A stretch of DNA of 9,320 nt from a bacterium (GTDB lineage Bacteria; Chloroflexota; Dormibacteria; UBA8260; Bog-877). The stretch covers positions 1-9,320 of the forward strand of contig JAKABA010000154.1 of the NCBI GenBank assembly GCA_021802115.1, written 5' to 3'. This document shows positions 1-6,710 of this stretch, piece after piece; the stretch's first letter is position 1, and each line of letters opens with the position of its first letter. Position numbers and translations under genes: made by a program. Below the pieces are notes generated by a model. It was not told the DNA's origin and did no database searches. It saw only the letters and a list, made by a program, of their open reading frames with translations.

Positions 1-1980
1 CCCGGCGAGGTAAACCGCGGCGCCGTAGTCGCCCCAGCGGGGACGGCTACCGCCCGACAGGTATTCGGTGAAGCCGTCCTGAGGTGACTGGCCGAGGTCG
101 GCGATGTTGATCACCGAGCCCACTAGTCCGTCGGAGGTACTGGTCAACCGGCCGAAGGCGCTGCTGGGGTAGAAGCCACCGCTATCGGCCCCCGTGGGTC
201 CGCCGTTGCCGGAGAGCGTGAAGCTCATGATGGCGCTGGGGCTGTCATTGGATGCGGTGTCGGCTGCGGCCATGGTCGGGAACTCCAGGTCCTCGTGGGC
301 GGCCGAGACGTACCCCTGGCTGGTGAGCGTGAAGGTACCCGTGGTGTCAAAGCTCTTGGTGCCCACCACCCAGTAGACGGCACCCTGGTGGATCTCCGGC
401 TTGGACCCCGGCCCGTAGGTCTGGGTTACCTCGGTGGTGGTCGCACCCCAGAGGTTGCCCTGGGCCTGGGCGACCTGGGTCATGAAGTCTCCATTCGTGG
501 CGATCCCGCCCTCGGTGCAGGTGGCGCTGGTGCTGAGCCCGGCCTTCCCACACTCGTCCGCCAGCGGTACCGGCCCCACCTTCTGGGCGGCCAGGAACCC
601 TTCCCCGTAGTAGAAGAGGACATTGGAGAAGAGCTGACCGCCGAATCGGATCCCGGAACACGAGGCGCAGTTCCCGCTGTCCAGATTGTCAAGCCCGGTC
701 CAATCGAAGACCGCGATCCGGCTGTCTCCCGACCCGAAGTAGTCCAGGGTGCCGACCATGAAGCCCGAGCCGCCGTGGCTGTTGTCGTACTGGCTCGGGT
801 CCGGCGGCTGCGCCGGGATCACCGCGTACCAGCAGGTGACCCCGGCTGCTTTGAAGGGGTTGTCGTGGCTCTGGCAGGTCCCGTTGGGGGTGGGGATCAG
901 CCCCATGTTCTCCACGGCCACGTTGAAGCCAGGGTCGGTGACGGGTAGGCCGGCCTCCATGGCGCCCTTAGTGAAGGCGAACTCCTGGGCCCCGTTGAAG
1001 AACCCTCCACCGAACCCCGGGCGGTGACTGTTCAGCGGAAACTCGTCATAGAAGAGGAGGAAGGCGTCCCGGGTCACCGAGATTTTGGCAAAGTCGTTGA
1101 GAAGATAGGGGTAGCCCGGCTCCCGGGGGTTGTAGTTGGGGTTCAAGAAGTAGACGTTGTAGGGGCCGAACGGGTTATCTCCCTGGGTCACCGCGATCCC
1201 TTCGTAGCATCCATCCGCGATCCCGGCGAAGCACCCAGAGAAGGGCCCACCGCTGGCCTCGGTGCTGGCGGAGACGATCTCGGTGAAGAACCAGTGCCCG
1301 CCGTTGGACGGGTCGTAGAGGCAGGAGGGGTCCCCCCCGCTGCTCCAGCCCCGCCCCGTGAGTCCCATGACGGTGTCGAGAGGGATGACCGGGGACTGGC
1401 GGTCCAGGGCGGTGTTGAAGATCAGGATCTCCCCGATGTTGTTGCCCTCGACGACGTAGCCGTTGCCCGCGCAGAGCGCCTGGTCAGCGGGCTCGACGTC
1501 GCCCGCGGCGAGGTTGGTGCTGAGGCTCCCGCTATCGACGGCGTTGATGCCCTTGACGCCGGTGGCTCCACCGGAGCTGGAGCTGATGCTGTCGCAGCCG
1601 ACGGCAATCGGCTGGCAGACGACGACCGGCGGGGTGGGATCAGGACCCTTGCGCGGGATTCGCGGCGAGGGCATGGCGTGCATGCGGTACGTGGACTTGG
1701 CGCGTCCGGCCAGCGCGTTGGCCGCCCTGCCGCTGGTCGCCACTGACGCTGTAGACGCGGTTGCGAACGGGCCGGTGAGCAGGGAGCAGTGTGGGTCCGG
1801 GCAGCCCCGGGCCGCGGACCCCGCGAACGTCGGGGTGTAGGTCCCCAGGGACGATGTGGTGGGCCCACTGGCCAGGGCGTTGGCGGCGGTGGAAAGGCCC
1901 GCGGTGGCGGCACCGCCGAAGAGCACCACCGCCGCGATCGCCAGGGACGAAAGTGAACGCGCAACCCTCTTGAGTCTCAT
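1..1980 (-). CDS. Secreted protein of unknown function, beta-propeller-like, C-terminus outside window (partial)
   Basis: I translated this frame by hand from the ATG at 1980 to the left edge: 660 codons without a stop, so the gene is cut at its 3' end. Residues 1-37 form a Sec signal peptide: a basic start (MRLKR), a hydrophobic core around residues 12-27, and possible cleavage after ATA (27) or ALA (37). Residues 100-120 are a proline-rich linker. The rest is rich in Gly, Ser, Thr and aromatics, with about a dozen scattered cysteines (e.g. 60, 65, 122, 129, 170, 220, 250, 258, 369, 383, 438, 441, 477, 488) that could form disulfides outside the cell. Phrases such as NDFAKISVTRDAFLLFYDEF (295-314), FNGAQEFAFTKGAMEAG (328-344) and RPRWGDYGAAVY (646-657) resemble motifs I associate with secreted bacterial beta-propeller-type proteins. 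That assignment is inference; no catalytic motif is visible. Shine-Dalgarno GGGGAGG lies 7 bases before the ATG, and a promoter lies about 100 bases upstream. Confidence 0.85.
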   Translation of the reverse strand, partial: MRLKRVARSLSSLAIAAVVLFGGAATAGLSTAANALASGPTTSSLGTYTPTFAGSAARGCPDPHCSLLTGPFATASTASVATSGRAANALAGRAKSTYRMHAMPSPRIPRKGPDPTPPVVVCQPIAVGCDSISSSSGGATGVKGINAVDSGSLSTNLAAGDVEPADQALCAGNGYVVEGNNIGEILIFNTALDRQSPVIPLDTVMGLTGRGWSSGGDPSCLYDPSNGGHWFFTEIVSASTEASGGPFSGCFAGIADGCYEGIAVTQGDNPFGPYNVYFLNPNYNPREPGYPYLLNDFAKISVTRDAFLLFYDEFPLNSHRPGFGGGFFNGAQEFAFTKGAMEAGLPVTDPGFNVAVENMGLIPTPNGTCQSHDNPFKAAGVTCWYAVIPAQPPDPSQYDNSHGGSGFMVGTLDYFGSGDSRIAVFDWTGLDNLDSGNCASCSGIRFGGQLFSNVLFYYGEGFLAAQKVGPVPLADECGKAGLSTSATCTEGGIATNGDFMTQVAQAQGNLWGATTTEVTQTYGPGSKPEIHQGAVYWVVGTKSFDTTGTFTLTSQGYVSAAHEDLEFPTMAAADTASNDSPSAIMSFTLSGNGGPTGADSGGFYPSSAFGRLTSTSDGLVGSVINIADLGQSPQDGFTEYLSGGSRPRWGDYGAAVYLAG

Positions 1981-1987
1981 CTCCTTG

Positions 1988-2001
1988 CCTCCCCAAAGGG
2001 G
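1988..2001 (-). promoter_or_regulatory. Ribosome binding site within a small hairpin
   Basis: The Shine-Dalgarno GGGGAGG of the secreted-protein gene is the complement of 1988-1994, with 7 bases to the ATG at 1980. Its four leading Gs are also the 3' arm of a CCCC-TTT-GGGG hairpin (1991-2001), so the ribosome site can be partly paired in the mRNA. The Shine-Dalgarno is clear; control by the hairpin is inference. Confidence 0.6.
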
Positions 2002-2088
2002 TGCCCAGGCGGATGCTCCTCACGCCCGAGAAATGAGCCGTGCCGGGAACAACCGCTGGTACCCCGCCAACCCGACCTCGTTGGCGCG

Positions 2089-2117
2089 ACGCTAGCACCA
2101 CCAGCATGGGATGTCAA
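2089..2117 (-). promoter_or_regulatory. Sigma70-type promoter of the secreted-protein gene
   Basis: On the minus strand a perfect -35 box TTGACA (complement of 2112-2117) is followed after 17 bases by TAGCGT (complement of 2089-2094), a weaker -10 box that keeps the key first T, second A and last T. Transcription would start near 2082, giving a leader of roughly 100 bases before the ATG at 1980. The perfect -35 and ideal spacing make this the best promoter match in the window. Confidence 0.6.
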
Positions 2118-2131
2118 TGGCGCGCATTGAC
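2113..2131. promoter_or_regulatory. Inverted repeat over the -35 box, candidate operator
   Basis: Perfect 7-base arms GTCAATG and CATTGAC flank a 5-base GCGCG centre. The left arm covers five of the six bases of the -35 box (2112-2117), so a dimeric protein bound here would compete with RNA polymerase. I do not recognise the site as that of a named regulator family. Confidence 0.5.
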
Positions 2132-2133
2132 TA

Positions 2134-2145
2134 GGGATGCATCCC
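2134..2145. repeat. 12-base perfect palindrome upstream of the promoter
   Basis: GGGATGCATCCC is a perfect palindrome two bases beyond the inverted repeat at 2113-2131. Its half GGGATG is repeated directly at 2108-2113, 26 bases away, so the promoter region has two overlapping sets of repeated half-sites. It could be a second operator site or chance; nothing identifies a binding protein. Confidence 0.4.
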
Positions 2146-2204
2146 AGGGTTCGGCGCTAGAACTGGAGGGCGGGCAGGAGAGGGGACCGGCTGCGCCGGG
2201 CCTG

Positions 2205-2381
2205 TCAGTACCGAGCCCAGCCGCCGTTCTGCTTGAGGATCCTCAGGGTCAGCAGGTGGTTGTGCTCCCCGCCGGTACCAGGAGGTGCCCTGGGCCGTGA
2301 GCCGGCGGCCCCGGCCACCGCCTCCCCCCCCCGCGCTGCCCTCGATGCATTCTGGCGACCCGCGCCCGGGGCCGTTGGCAT
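2205..2381 (-). CDS. Doubtful small ORF, 58 residues
   Basis: An ATG at 2381 opens a 58-codon frame ending in TGA at 2205-2207. The first 38 residues are low-complexity Ala, Gly, Arg and Pro. The last 20 (GEHNHLLTLRILKQNGGWAR, then Y) look like real protein, with almost every third base G or C. No Shine-Dalgarno precedes the ATG, and an in-frame stop lies about 20 codons upstream. The 9-G run inside the frame (complement of 2324-2332) would shift the frame if its length were misread. It could be a genuine small gene, the remnant tail of a decayed gene, or chance in GC-rich sequence. Confidence 0.2.
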   Translation of the reverse strand: MPTAPGAGRQNASRAARGGEAVAGAAGSRPRAPPGTGGEHNHLLTLRILKQNGGWARY

Positions 2382-2475
2382 CCGACCGGCTGAAGAACCG
2401 CCAGCTGGAGGCGGTTGCGGTTCGGACCGCCGGGAGGCTCAAGGCGCCGCGGGTGGCTGGAGCGTCTTCGGGCTC

Positions 2476-3192
2476 TCAGGCCGGGTCCGGCCCCAGATGC
2501 GACGGAGGTTCCAGCCCCGCCTCCAGATAGCAAGACTTTGGAATCCCGATGTCTGCCAGCCACAGCCGTCCGACCCAGTGACGGGCACGGTCCTCCTGGC
2601 AGCCGCGCTTGGCGGCCCCCAGCATCAGGGTGTGGTCCGCGCGGACGCAGTCCCCCGGGGCGAGCCCGGAGTCACAGTCGAGTCCGCTGGGCAGATCGAT
2701 AGACAGCACAACCGCCGAGCAGCGGTTGACCCGGACGATGAGGTCGGCAAGGTCGCCCCGGGGGGCGCCCACCGCCCCGGTGCCGAGCACGCCGTCCACC
2801 ACCAGGGTGGCCTGCGCCAGGCACCAGTCGGCGGCCTCCCTCACCGCCGCCGTGCCGGTCACGACGGGACGGACCTCGGCCCCCGCCGCCTCCGCCGCCC
2901 GCGCCAGGCCGGCGGCCACCGGGTCCGGCACGCCGGGCGCGCGCACCTGCAGGCAGCGGACGGCGTGACCCCACGCGGCCAGGTGGCGAGCGGCCACCAG
3001 GCCGTCGCCACCGTTGTTGCCCTTGCCCGCCAGCACCGCGACCATGGGGTCCGACCGCGGGGCCTCCCCAAGCAGGCGGTGGACCAGCCGGGCGGTCTGG
3101 AACCCCGCCACCGCCATCAGCATCGGGGCCGGCACACCCGCCTGCTCGGCGGCCCGATCCAGCTGCTGGGCCTGGGCCCGCGAGGCGCCCAC
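2476..3192 (-). CDS. nnrE: NAD(P)H-hydrate epimerase (YjeF N-terminal domain)
   Basis: The enzyme interconverts the R and S forms of damaged NADHX/NADPHX so that the ADP- or ATP-dependent dehydratase can repair them. The protein is one YjeF_N Rossmann-like domain of 238 residues. It shows GKGNNGGDG (56-64, the loop that binds the phosphate and substrate), VDGVLGTG (132-139, with the conserved Asp 133), IDLPSGLD (165-172) and a later GAAKRG. Bacterial proteins are often fused to the NnrD dehydratase; here the gene stops after the epimerase, and no nnrD is in the window. I chose GTG at 3192, two bases past the stop of the SAM hydrolase gene, with GGAGAAGG about 13 bases upstream. An ATG at 3240 would add 16 residues and overlap the upstream gene by 46 bases without a Shine-Dalgarno. 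The spacing implies co-transcription and translational coupling with the SAM hydrolase. Confidence 0.9.
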   Translation of the reverse strand: MGASRAQAQQLDRAAEQAGVPAPMLMAVAGFQTARLVHRLLGEAPRSDPMVAVLAGKGNNGGDGLVAARHLAAWGHAVRCLQVRAPGVPDPVAAGLARAAEAAGAEVRPVVTGTAAVREAADWCLAQATLVVDGVLGTGAVGAPRGDLADLIVRVNRCSAVVLSIDLPSGLDCDSGLAPGDCVRADHTLMLGAAKRGCQEDRARHWVGRLWLADIGIPKSCYLEAGLEPPSHLGPDPA

Positions 3193-3194
3193 GG

Positions 3195-4013
3195 TCAGAT
3201 GCTCGCCTTCTCCAGCGCGATCTCGGCCGGGCTCGACCATAGGATCCGGACCTGGTCACCCGACCCCAGGCGAAGGTGCCGGGCCGCGCTGCGCTGGTTG
3301 CCGGCGATCTCCAGGTGTCCCGAGCTGTTCCACAGGAGCGCGAACTCGCCCGTGATCTGCGAGTAGGTGCTGACCACCTCGTCCACCACCCGGCCGTCGC
3401 CCAGGTCGACCCCGGCTGGGATCGGCGAGTACCACGGTGTCCTGGTGACGGTGGTGATGAGGTTTCCGAACCGGTCCACCACCACCACTCGGGCCGCCGT
3501 CCCCCGCTCATCCCCATCCGGGAGCAGCTCGGGAAGCATTTGGGGGCTGCGCAGGCGCGGCCCGAGCTCCTCCAGGGTGAGGCTGCCCTCGGCAAGTCGC
3601 GCCGCCAGCGGCCCGATCAGGTCGCGTCCGTGAAAGGTGGAGCTCAGCTCGGCCGGCCCGTGAACGGACTCATCGATGCGGAAGGCGGCCCGCTCCCGGC
3701 CCTTGAGCCACATGAAGTGGAGCAGCCCGTTGTCGGGAGCGACCACCAGCTGCTGGTCGATCAGGCCGGCCACCAGCCGGCGGTCGCTGCCCACTCCCGG
3801 GTCCACCACCGCGCAGTGGACCGTGCCCTCGGGAAAGTAGGGAGCGGCCGCGGCCAGCCAGTAGCTCCCTGCCCCGATGTCGTGCGGAGGGATCCCGTGC
3901 GTGATGGTCTCGATGCGCAGGCCGGGAGCGATCCGCAAGAGCGCTCCCAGCATCGCTCCCGCATATCCGTCGGCGGTCCCAAAGTCGGTCAAGAGCGTCA
4001 GCACGGTGGCCAT
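3195..4013 (-). CDS. SAM hydrolase (SAM hydroxide adenosyltransferase, DUF62/SalL family)
   Basis: Family members cleave S-adenosylmethionine with water to adenosine and methionine; relatives (SalL, fluorinase) use halide instead. The 272-residue length and motif order fit the whole family: LLTDFGTADGYAGAM (7-21), VVDPGVGSDRR (69-79), APDNGLL (92-98), TFHGRDLIGP (126-135) and VVDRFGNLITTV towards the C-terminal domain. The Asp-Arg-His triad known from archaeal DUF62 hydrolases is present as D71, R78 and H128 with nearly the same spacing, which favours hydrolysis over halogenation. The start is ATG 4013, where the family's N-terminal strand begins; an upstream ATG at 4103 in the same frame lies inside the groEL terminator and is rejected. 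No Shine-Dalgarno precedes 4013, and only 67 bases separate it from the terminator, so the promoter must be compact or the start leaderless. nnrE follows after two bases. Confidence 0.92.
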   Translation of the reverse strand: MATVLTLLTDFGTADGYAGAMLGALLRIAPGLRIETITHGIPPHDIGAGSYWLAAAAPYFPEGTVHCAVVDPGVGSDRRLVAGLIDQQLVVAPDNGLLHFMWLKGRERAAFRIDESVHGPAELSSTFHGRDLIGPLAARLAEGSLTLEELGPRLRSPQMLPELLPDGDERGTAARVVVVDRFGNLITTVTRTPWYSPIPAGVDLGDGRVVDEVVSTYSQITGEFALLWNSSGHLEIAGNQRSAARHLRLGSGDQVRILWSSPAEIALEKASI

Positions 4014-4080
4014 GAGGTGGGGCCATTGTCCGTCATGGGACTCCGCCGGGAGCCGAGCGACGGAGCTCCGGGCAAAGAGA

Positions 4081-4110
4081 AAGCGGGGTGGCCATTCGGC
4101 CACCCCGCTT
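4081..4110 (-). terminator. Intrinsic terminator of groEL
   Basis: A perfect 13-base-pair stem (AAGCGGGGTGGCC against GGCCACCCCGCTT) with a 4-base loop starts 21 bases after the groEL stop. On the minus strand it is followed by TCTCTTTG, a T-rich tail after a GC-rich stem. The first stem bases are A-T, so the U-tract is effectively TTTCTCTTT. Confidence 0.9.
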
Positions 4111-4131
4111 GACGCTTCCTCTGGGAGGAGA

Positions 4132-5739
4132 TCAGTACTCGGGCATCGCCGGTGCCGCGGCCGTCTTCTTCTCGGGCAGGTCGGTGATCAGGGACTCGGT
4201 GGTCAGCAGCAGGCCCGCGATTGAGCCCGCGTTCTGGACCGCCGAGCGGGTCACCTTGGTGGGGTCGATGATCCCCGCCTTGACCATGTCCACGTACTCG
4301 CCGGTGGCGGCGTTGTAACCCTGGCCCGCGGGCAGGCTGCGGACCTTCTCGACCACCACCGAGCCCTCGGCGCCGGCGTTGTTGGCGATCTGCCGGGCCG
4401 GCTCCTCGAGAGCCCGGCGCACGATGGTGACGCCGATCTGCTGGTCACCTTCGAGCTTGGTGTTCTTGAGAGCCTCCTGGGCCAGCAGCAGCACGGTGCC
4501 GCCGCCGGGGACGATGCCCTCCTCAACCGCCGCCCGGGTGGCGGAGACCGCGTCCTCCATGCGGTGCTTGCGCTCCTTGAGCTCGGTCTCGGTGGCCGCG
4601 CCCACCTTGATCACGGCCACGCCGCCGGCCAGCTTGGCGAGGCGCTCCTGCAGCTTCTCCTTGTCCCAGTCACTGGTCGACTTGTCGATCTCGGCCTTGA
4701 TCTGCTCGATCCGGCCCTTGATGTCGTCGGACTTCCCGGCGCCCTCCACGATGGTGGTGTCGTCCTTGGTGACCTGGACCCGGCGCGCCCGGCCCAGCTG
4801 GCCGAGCTGGACGCTCTCGAGCTTGAGCCCGAGCTCCTCGCTGATGACGGTGCCGCCGGTCAGGATCGCGATGTCCTGGAGCATCGCCTTGCGGCGATCG
4901 CCGAAGCCGGGAGCCTTGACCGCAACCGCCGTGAAGATGCCCCGGATCTTGTTGACGATCAGGGTCGCCAGCGCCTCACCGTCGACGTCCTCGGCCACCA
5001 CCACCAGCGGCTTGCCCGACTGGTGGATCTTCTCCACGACCGGCAGGAGGTCTGCGATCGCGGAGATCTTGCGGTCGGTGATGAGGATGTAGGGATCCTC
5101 CAGCACCGCCTCCATGGCCTGGGTGTTGGTCACCATGTAGGGGCTGATGTAGCCCTTGTCGAACTGCATCCCCTCGACCAGCTCGAGCTCGGTCTCGATG
5201 CCCTTCGACTCCTCAACCGTGATCACGCCGTCCTTGCCCACCTTCTCCATGGCGTCGGCGACGGTCTCGCCGATGGAGGGGTCGGCGGCCGAGATCGAGG
5301 CGACCTGCGCGATCTTCTCCCGCTCGCTGATGGAGACCGAGTGCTTCTTGATGTCGGCGACCACCAGGTCGACCGCCTTCTGGATGCCGGCCTTGACCTG
5401 CACCGGGTTGGCTCCGTGGGCCACGTGGCGGAGGCCCTCGTTGATCATCGCCGCCGCCAGCACGGTGGCCGTGGTGGTGCCGTCACCGGCGATGTCGTTG
5501 GTCTTGCTGGCAACTTCCTTGACCAGTTGCGCCCCCATGTTCTCGAAGGGGTCCTCCAGCTCGATCTCCTTGGCGATGGTCACACCGTCGTTGGTGATGG
5601 TCGGGCTGCCGAACTTCTTGTCCAGGACCACGTTGCGTCCCTTGGGGCCGATCGTGATCCGGACCGCGTCCGCGACCTTGTCGGCTCCACGCTTGAGCGC
5701 GGCCCGTGCCTCCGTGTCGAACAGCAACTGCTTGGGCAT
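4132..5739 (-). CDS. groEL: Chaperonin GroEL (Hsp60)
   Basis: GroEL forms the double-ring ATP-driven folding chamber for cytosolic proteins. The 535 residues cover the whole family length. ATP-site features are present: TIGPKGRNV (29-37), ITNDG with D51, DIAGDGTTT with D86 (E. coli D52 and D87, offset by one), and [15 protein letters not shown] followed by the signature GIVPGGG, which carries the equivalent of the catalytic D398. The C-terminus ends in PAMPEY and lacks the Gly-Gly-Met repeats of the E. coli tail, so this copy has a short, different tail inside the cavity. No groES is next to it, so its co-chaperonin and probably a groES-groEL operon lie elsewhere; solo CIRCE-controlled groEL genes are known in actinobacteria and relatives. 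The start has an excellent Shine-Dalgarno; regulation is by CIRCE and a T-tailed terminator ends the unit. Confidence 0.99.
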   Translation of the reverse strand: MPKQLLFDTEARAALKRGADKVADAVRITIGPKGRNVVLDKKFGSPTITNDGVTIAKEIELEDPFENMGAQLVKEVASKTNDIAGDGTTTATVLAAAMINEGLRHVAHGANPVQVKAGIQKAVDLVVADIKKHSVSISEREKIAQVASISAADPSIGETVADAMEKVGKDGVITVEESKGIETELELVEGMQFDKGYISPYMVTNTQAMEAVLEDPYILITDRKISAIADLLPVVEKIHQSGKPLVVVAEDVDGEALATLIVNKIRGIFTAVAVKAPGFGDRRKAMLQDIAILTGGTVISEELGLKLESVQLGQLGRARRVQVTKDDTTIVEGAGKSDDIKGRIEQIKAEIDKSTSDWDKEKLQERLAKLAGGVAVIKVGAATETELKERKHRMEDAVSATRAAVEEGIVPGGGTVLLLAQEALKNTKLEGDQQIGVTIVRRALEEPARQIANNAGAEGSVVVEKVRSLPAGQGYNAATGEYVDMVKAGIIDPTKVTRSAVQNAGSIAGLLLTTESLITDLPEKKTAAAPAMPEY

Positions 5740-5745
5740 ATGCTT

Positions 5746-5753
5746 CCTCTCCT
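5746..5753 (-). promoter_or_regulatory. Strong ribosome binding site of groEL
   Basis: AGGAGAGG (complement of 5746-5753) lies 6 bases before the ATG at 5739. This fixes the start and predicts high translation, as expected for a chaperonin. Confidence 0.9.
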
Positions 5754-5793
5754 AAATTTCCCCACATGATCCGGTTGATCACTCGGTGCGGTC

Positions 5794-5799
5794 ATTTTA
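5794..5799 (-). promoter_or_regulatory. -10 box of groEL promoter
   Basis: TAAAAT (complement of 5794-5799) matches the -10 consensus at five of six bases and overlaps the edge of CIRCE by three bases. It gives a transcript leader of about 50 bases. The -35 would fall inside the far CIRCE arm and is not a good match (TAGCAC at 17-base spacing), so the -10 carries most of the evidence. Confidence 0.65.
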
Positions 5800-5823
5800 G
5801 CACTCACCGGCCGCGAGTGCTAG
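5797..5823. promoter_or_regulatory. CIRCE operator (HrcA binding site)
   Basis: TTAGCACTC, nine bases, GAGTGCTAG matches the CIRCE consensus (arms TTAGCACTC and GAGTGCTAA, 9-base spacer) at all but the outermost base of one arm. HrcA binds this element to repress groE and dnaK units until heat or misfolded protein titrates it. The site abuts the groEL -10 box, so repression would block polymerase directly. hrcA itself is not in the window. Confidence 0.97.
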
Positions 5824-5866
5824 CAGGCGGCGCAGCGAAGTGCCAGAGCAGCGACATGGCGCGGCC

Positions 5867-5872
5867 TAGGAT
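5867..5872 (+). promoter_or_regulatory. Candidate -10 box of the GNAT gene
   Basis: TAGGAT keeps the key TA..AT of the -10 consensus and ends nine bases before the GTG at 5882. A start of transcription 7-10 bases downstream would place the 5' end at or just before the GTG, a leaderless arrangement. No good -35 is visible. Confidence 0.4.
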
Positions 5873-5881
5873 CATGGAGGC

Positions 5882-6688
5882 GTGAGCGAAGTGGTGTCCG
5901 CCCGCCCGGGCTTTCTGACGGTGCGCTCGCGGGAGGCGCGCGACGCGGTCGGGACCTTCCTGCTGGCCCAGGGCTGGGCGGGACTGCACTTTGGCGACAC
6001 CCTGCTGCGGTTGGAGGCGGGGGAGCCGGCCGGGCTCGAGCTCCTCGCGGTGCGCGGCGCCGCCTCCGAGGTGCGAGCCGCGGCCATCGTCCACGGCCGC
6101 CGCCTCCATCTCTTCGCACCCAACCGGGAAGAGACTCCCGCGGCCGACCGGCTCCTCGACGAACGTCTGGAGGCCCTCGACCGGGTCAACTGCCTGGAGG
6201 CGCACCTGCCCCGGGATCTGGGTCCCGGCTTCGACGGAGAGCTGCGGGAGATGACGGTGGCCGCCACCCTGCGCGTCCCCGCCCGCCCGCTGCCCGAGGT
6301 CAGGGCCGGGACCCCGGGCGACGCGGCGGAGCTGTGGCGGATCTACGATCCGGTCCCCTGGATGCGGCTGGACTCACCCGCCGATTGGGAGACCAGGGTC
6401 GCCCGCGAGAGGACGTGGGTGGCCCAGCTCGACGGTCGGCTGGTCGCGGCGGCACGCTGGACCAAGTCGTTCGGACAGGTGGTGGAGGTCGGGGGCGTCG
6501 CCACCGAACCCGCCCGTCGCCGCCTGGGGGCGGGCACGGCGGTGGTGCTGGCGGCCACGGCCGCCGCCCTGCAGGCGGGCCTGACCCCGGTCCTCTGCTT
6601 CGGCGATCCCGGGCTGCGACCTCTTTATTACAGCCTGGGGTTCGAGGTCGTGGGACGGGAGCTCGCGTTCAGGCGCAGCCAGGTCTGA
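5882..6688 (+). CDS. GNAT family N-acetyltransferase
   Basis: The C-terminal half is a GNAT fold that would transfer an acyl group from acyl-CoA. The acyl-CoA pyrophosphate loop is EPARRRLGAG (209-218), preceded by the beta strand VEVGGVATEP, and followed by a helix and the closing motif LYYSLGFEVVG (249-259). Residues 1-130 are not a recognisable domain; they may be a degenerate second GNAT-like half, as in tandem GNAT proteins, but I see no second CoA loop. The substrate cannot be told. The start is GTG 5882: GGAGG lies only one base before it, too close for a normal ribosome site, so either the transcript is leaderless from the -10 at 5867-5872 or the true start is GTG 5891, ten bases from GGAGG. 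It is divergent from groEL, with CIRCE about 60 bases upstream, and ends 22 bases before the metalloprotease gene. Confidence 0.85.
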   Translation: MSEVVSARPGFLTVRSREARDAVGTFLLAQGWAGLHFGDTLLRLEAGEPAGLELLAVRGAASEVRAAAIVHGRRLHLFAPNREETPAADRLLDERLEALDRVNCLEAHLPRDLGPGFDGELREMTVAATLRVPARPLPEVRAGTPGDAAELWRIYDPVPWMRLDSPADWETRVARERTWVAQLDGRLVAAARWTKSFGQVVEVGGVATEPARRRLGAGTAVVLAATAAALQAGLTPVLCFGDPGLRPLYYSLGFEVVGRELAFRRSQV

Positions 6689-6698
6689 CGCATCGGCA

Positions 6699-6704
6699 TA
6701 TGAT
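6699..6704 (+). promoter_or_regulatory. -10 box of the metalloprotease gene, leaderless start
   Basis: TATGAT matches the -10 consensus at five of six bases and ends exactly six bases before the ATG at 6711. The gene has no Shine-Dalgarno. The transcript would begin at or within a base or two of the start codon. The -35 (CAGCCA at 17-base spacing) is weak. Confidence 0.6.
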
Positions 6705-6710
6705 CACCCC

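Larger units (their letters stand above)
1981..2475. other. Gene-poor stretch between nnrE and the secreted-protein gene
   Basis: This 495-base stretch separates the end of nnrE from the start of the secreted-protein gene. Its left third holds the leader, promoter and palindromes listed separately. The middle holds one doubtful small frame (2205-2381), a 9-C run (2324-2332) and a 12-base palindrome TGAGGATCCTCA (2234-2245). I see no tRNA fold, no clear T-tailed terminator after nnrE, and no frame with convincing protein-like composition over its full length. Confidence 0.6.

Noticed and set aside
295..1746. Long plus-strand open frames (295-948, 1024-1746)
   Set aside because: They lie opposite the secreted-protein gene, which has a signal peptide, ribosome site and promoter. 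GC-rich coding DNA leaves few stops on the opposite strand, and the translations are Arg/Gly/Val-rich without motifs.
2234..2245. TGAGGATCCTCA palindrome as an operator
   Set aside because: It lies inside the doubtful small frame, far from any start codon or promoter, and 12-base palindromes are expected by chance in sequence of this length.
4014..4103. Longer start for the SAM hydrolase at ATG 4103
   Set aside because: It would begin inside the groEL terminator stem and add 30 residues that do not belong to the family; the conserved N-terminal strand starts at 4013.
2233..4112. Plus-strand frames 2233-3366 and 3276-4112
   Set aside because: They are antisense to nnrE and the SAM hydrolase, whose family motifs are intact on the minus strand.
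4564..5769. 401-codon plus-strand frame opposite groEL
   Set aside because: Leu/Asp/His-rich product is the usual shadow of a groEL antisense strand; groEL is beyond doubt.
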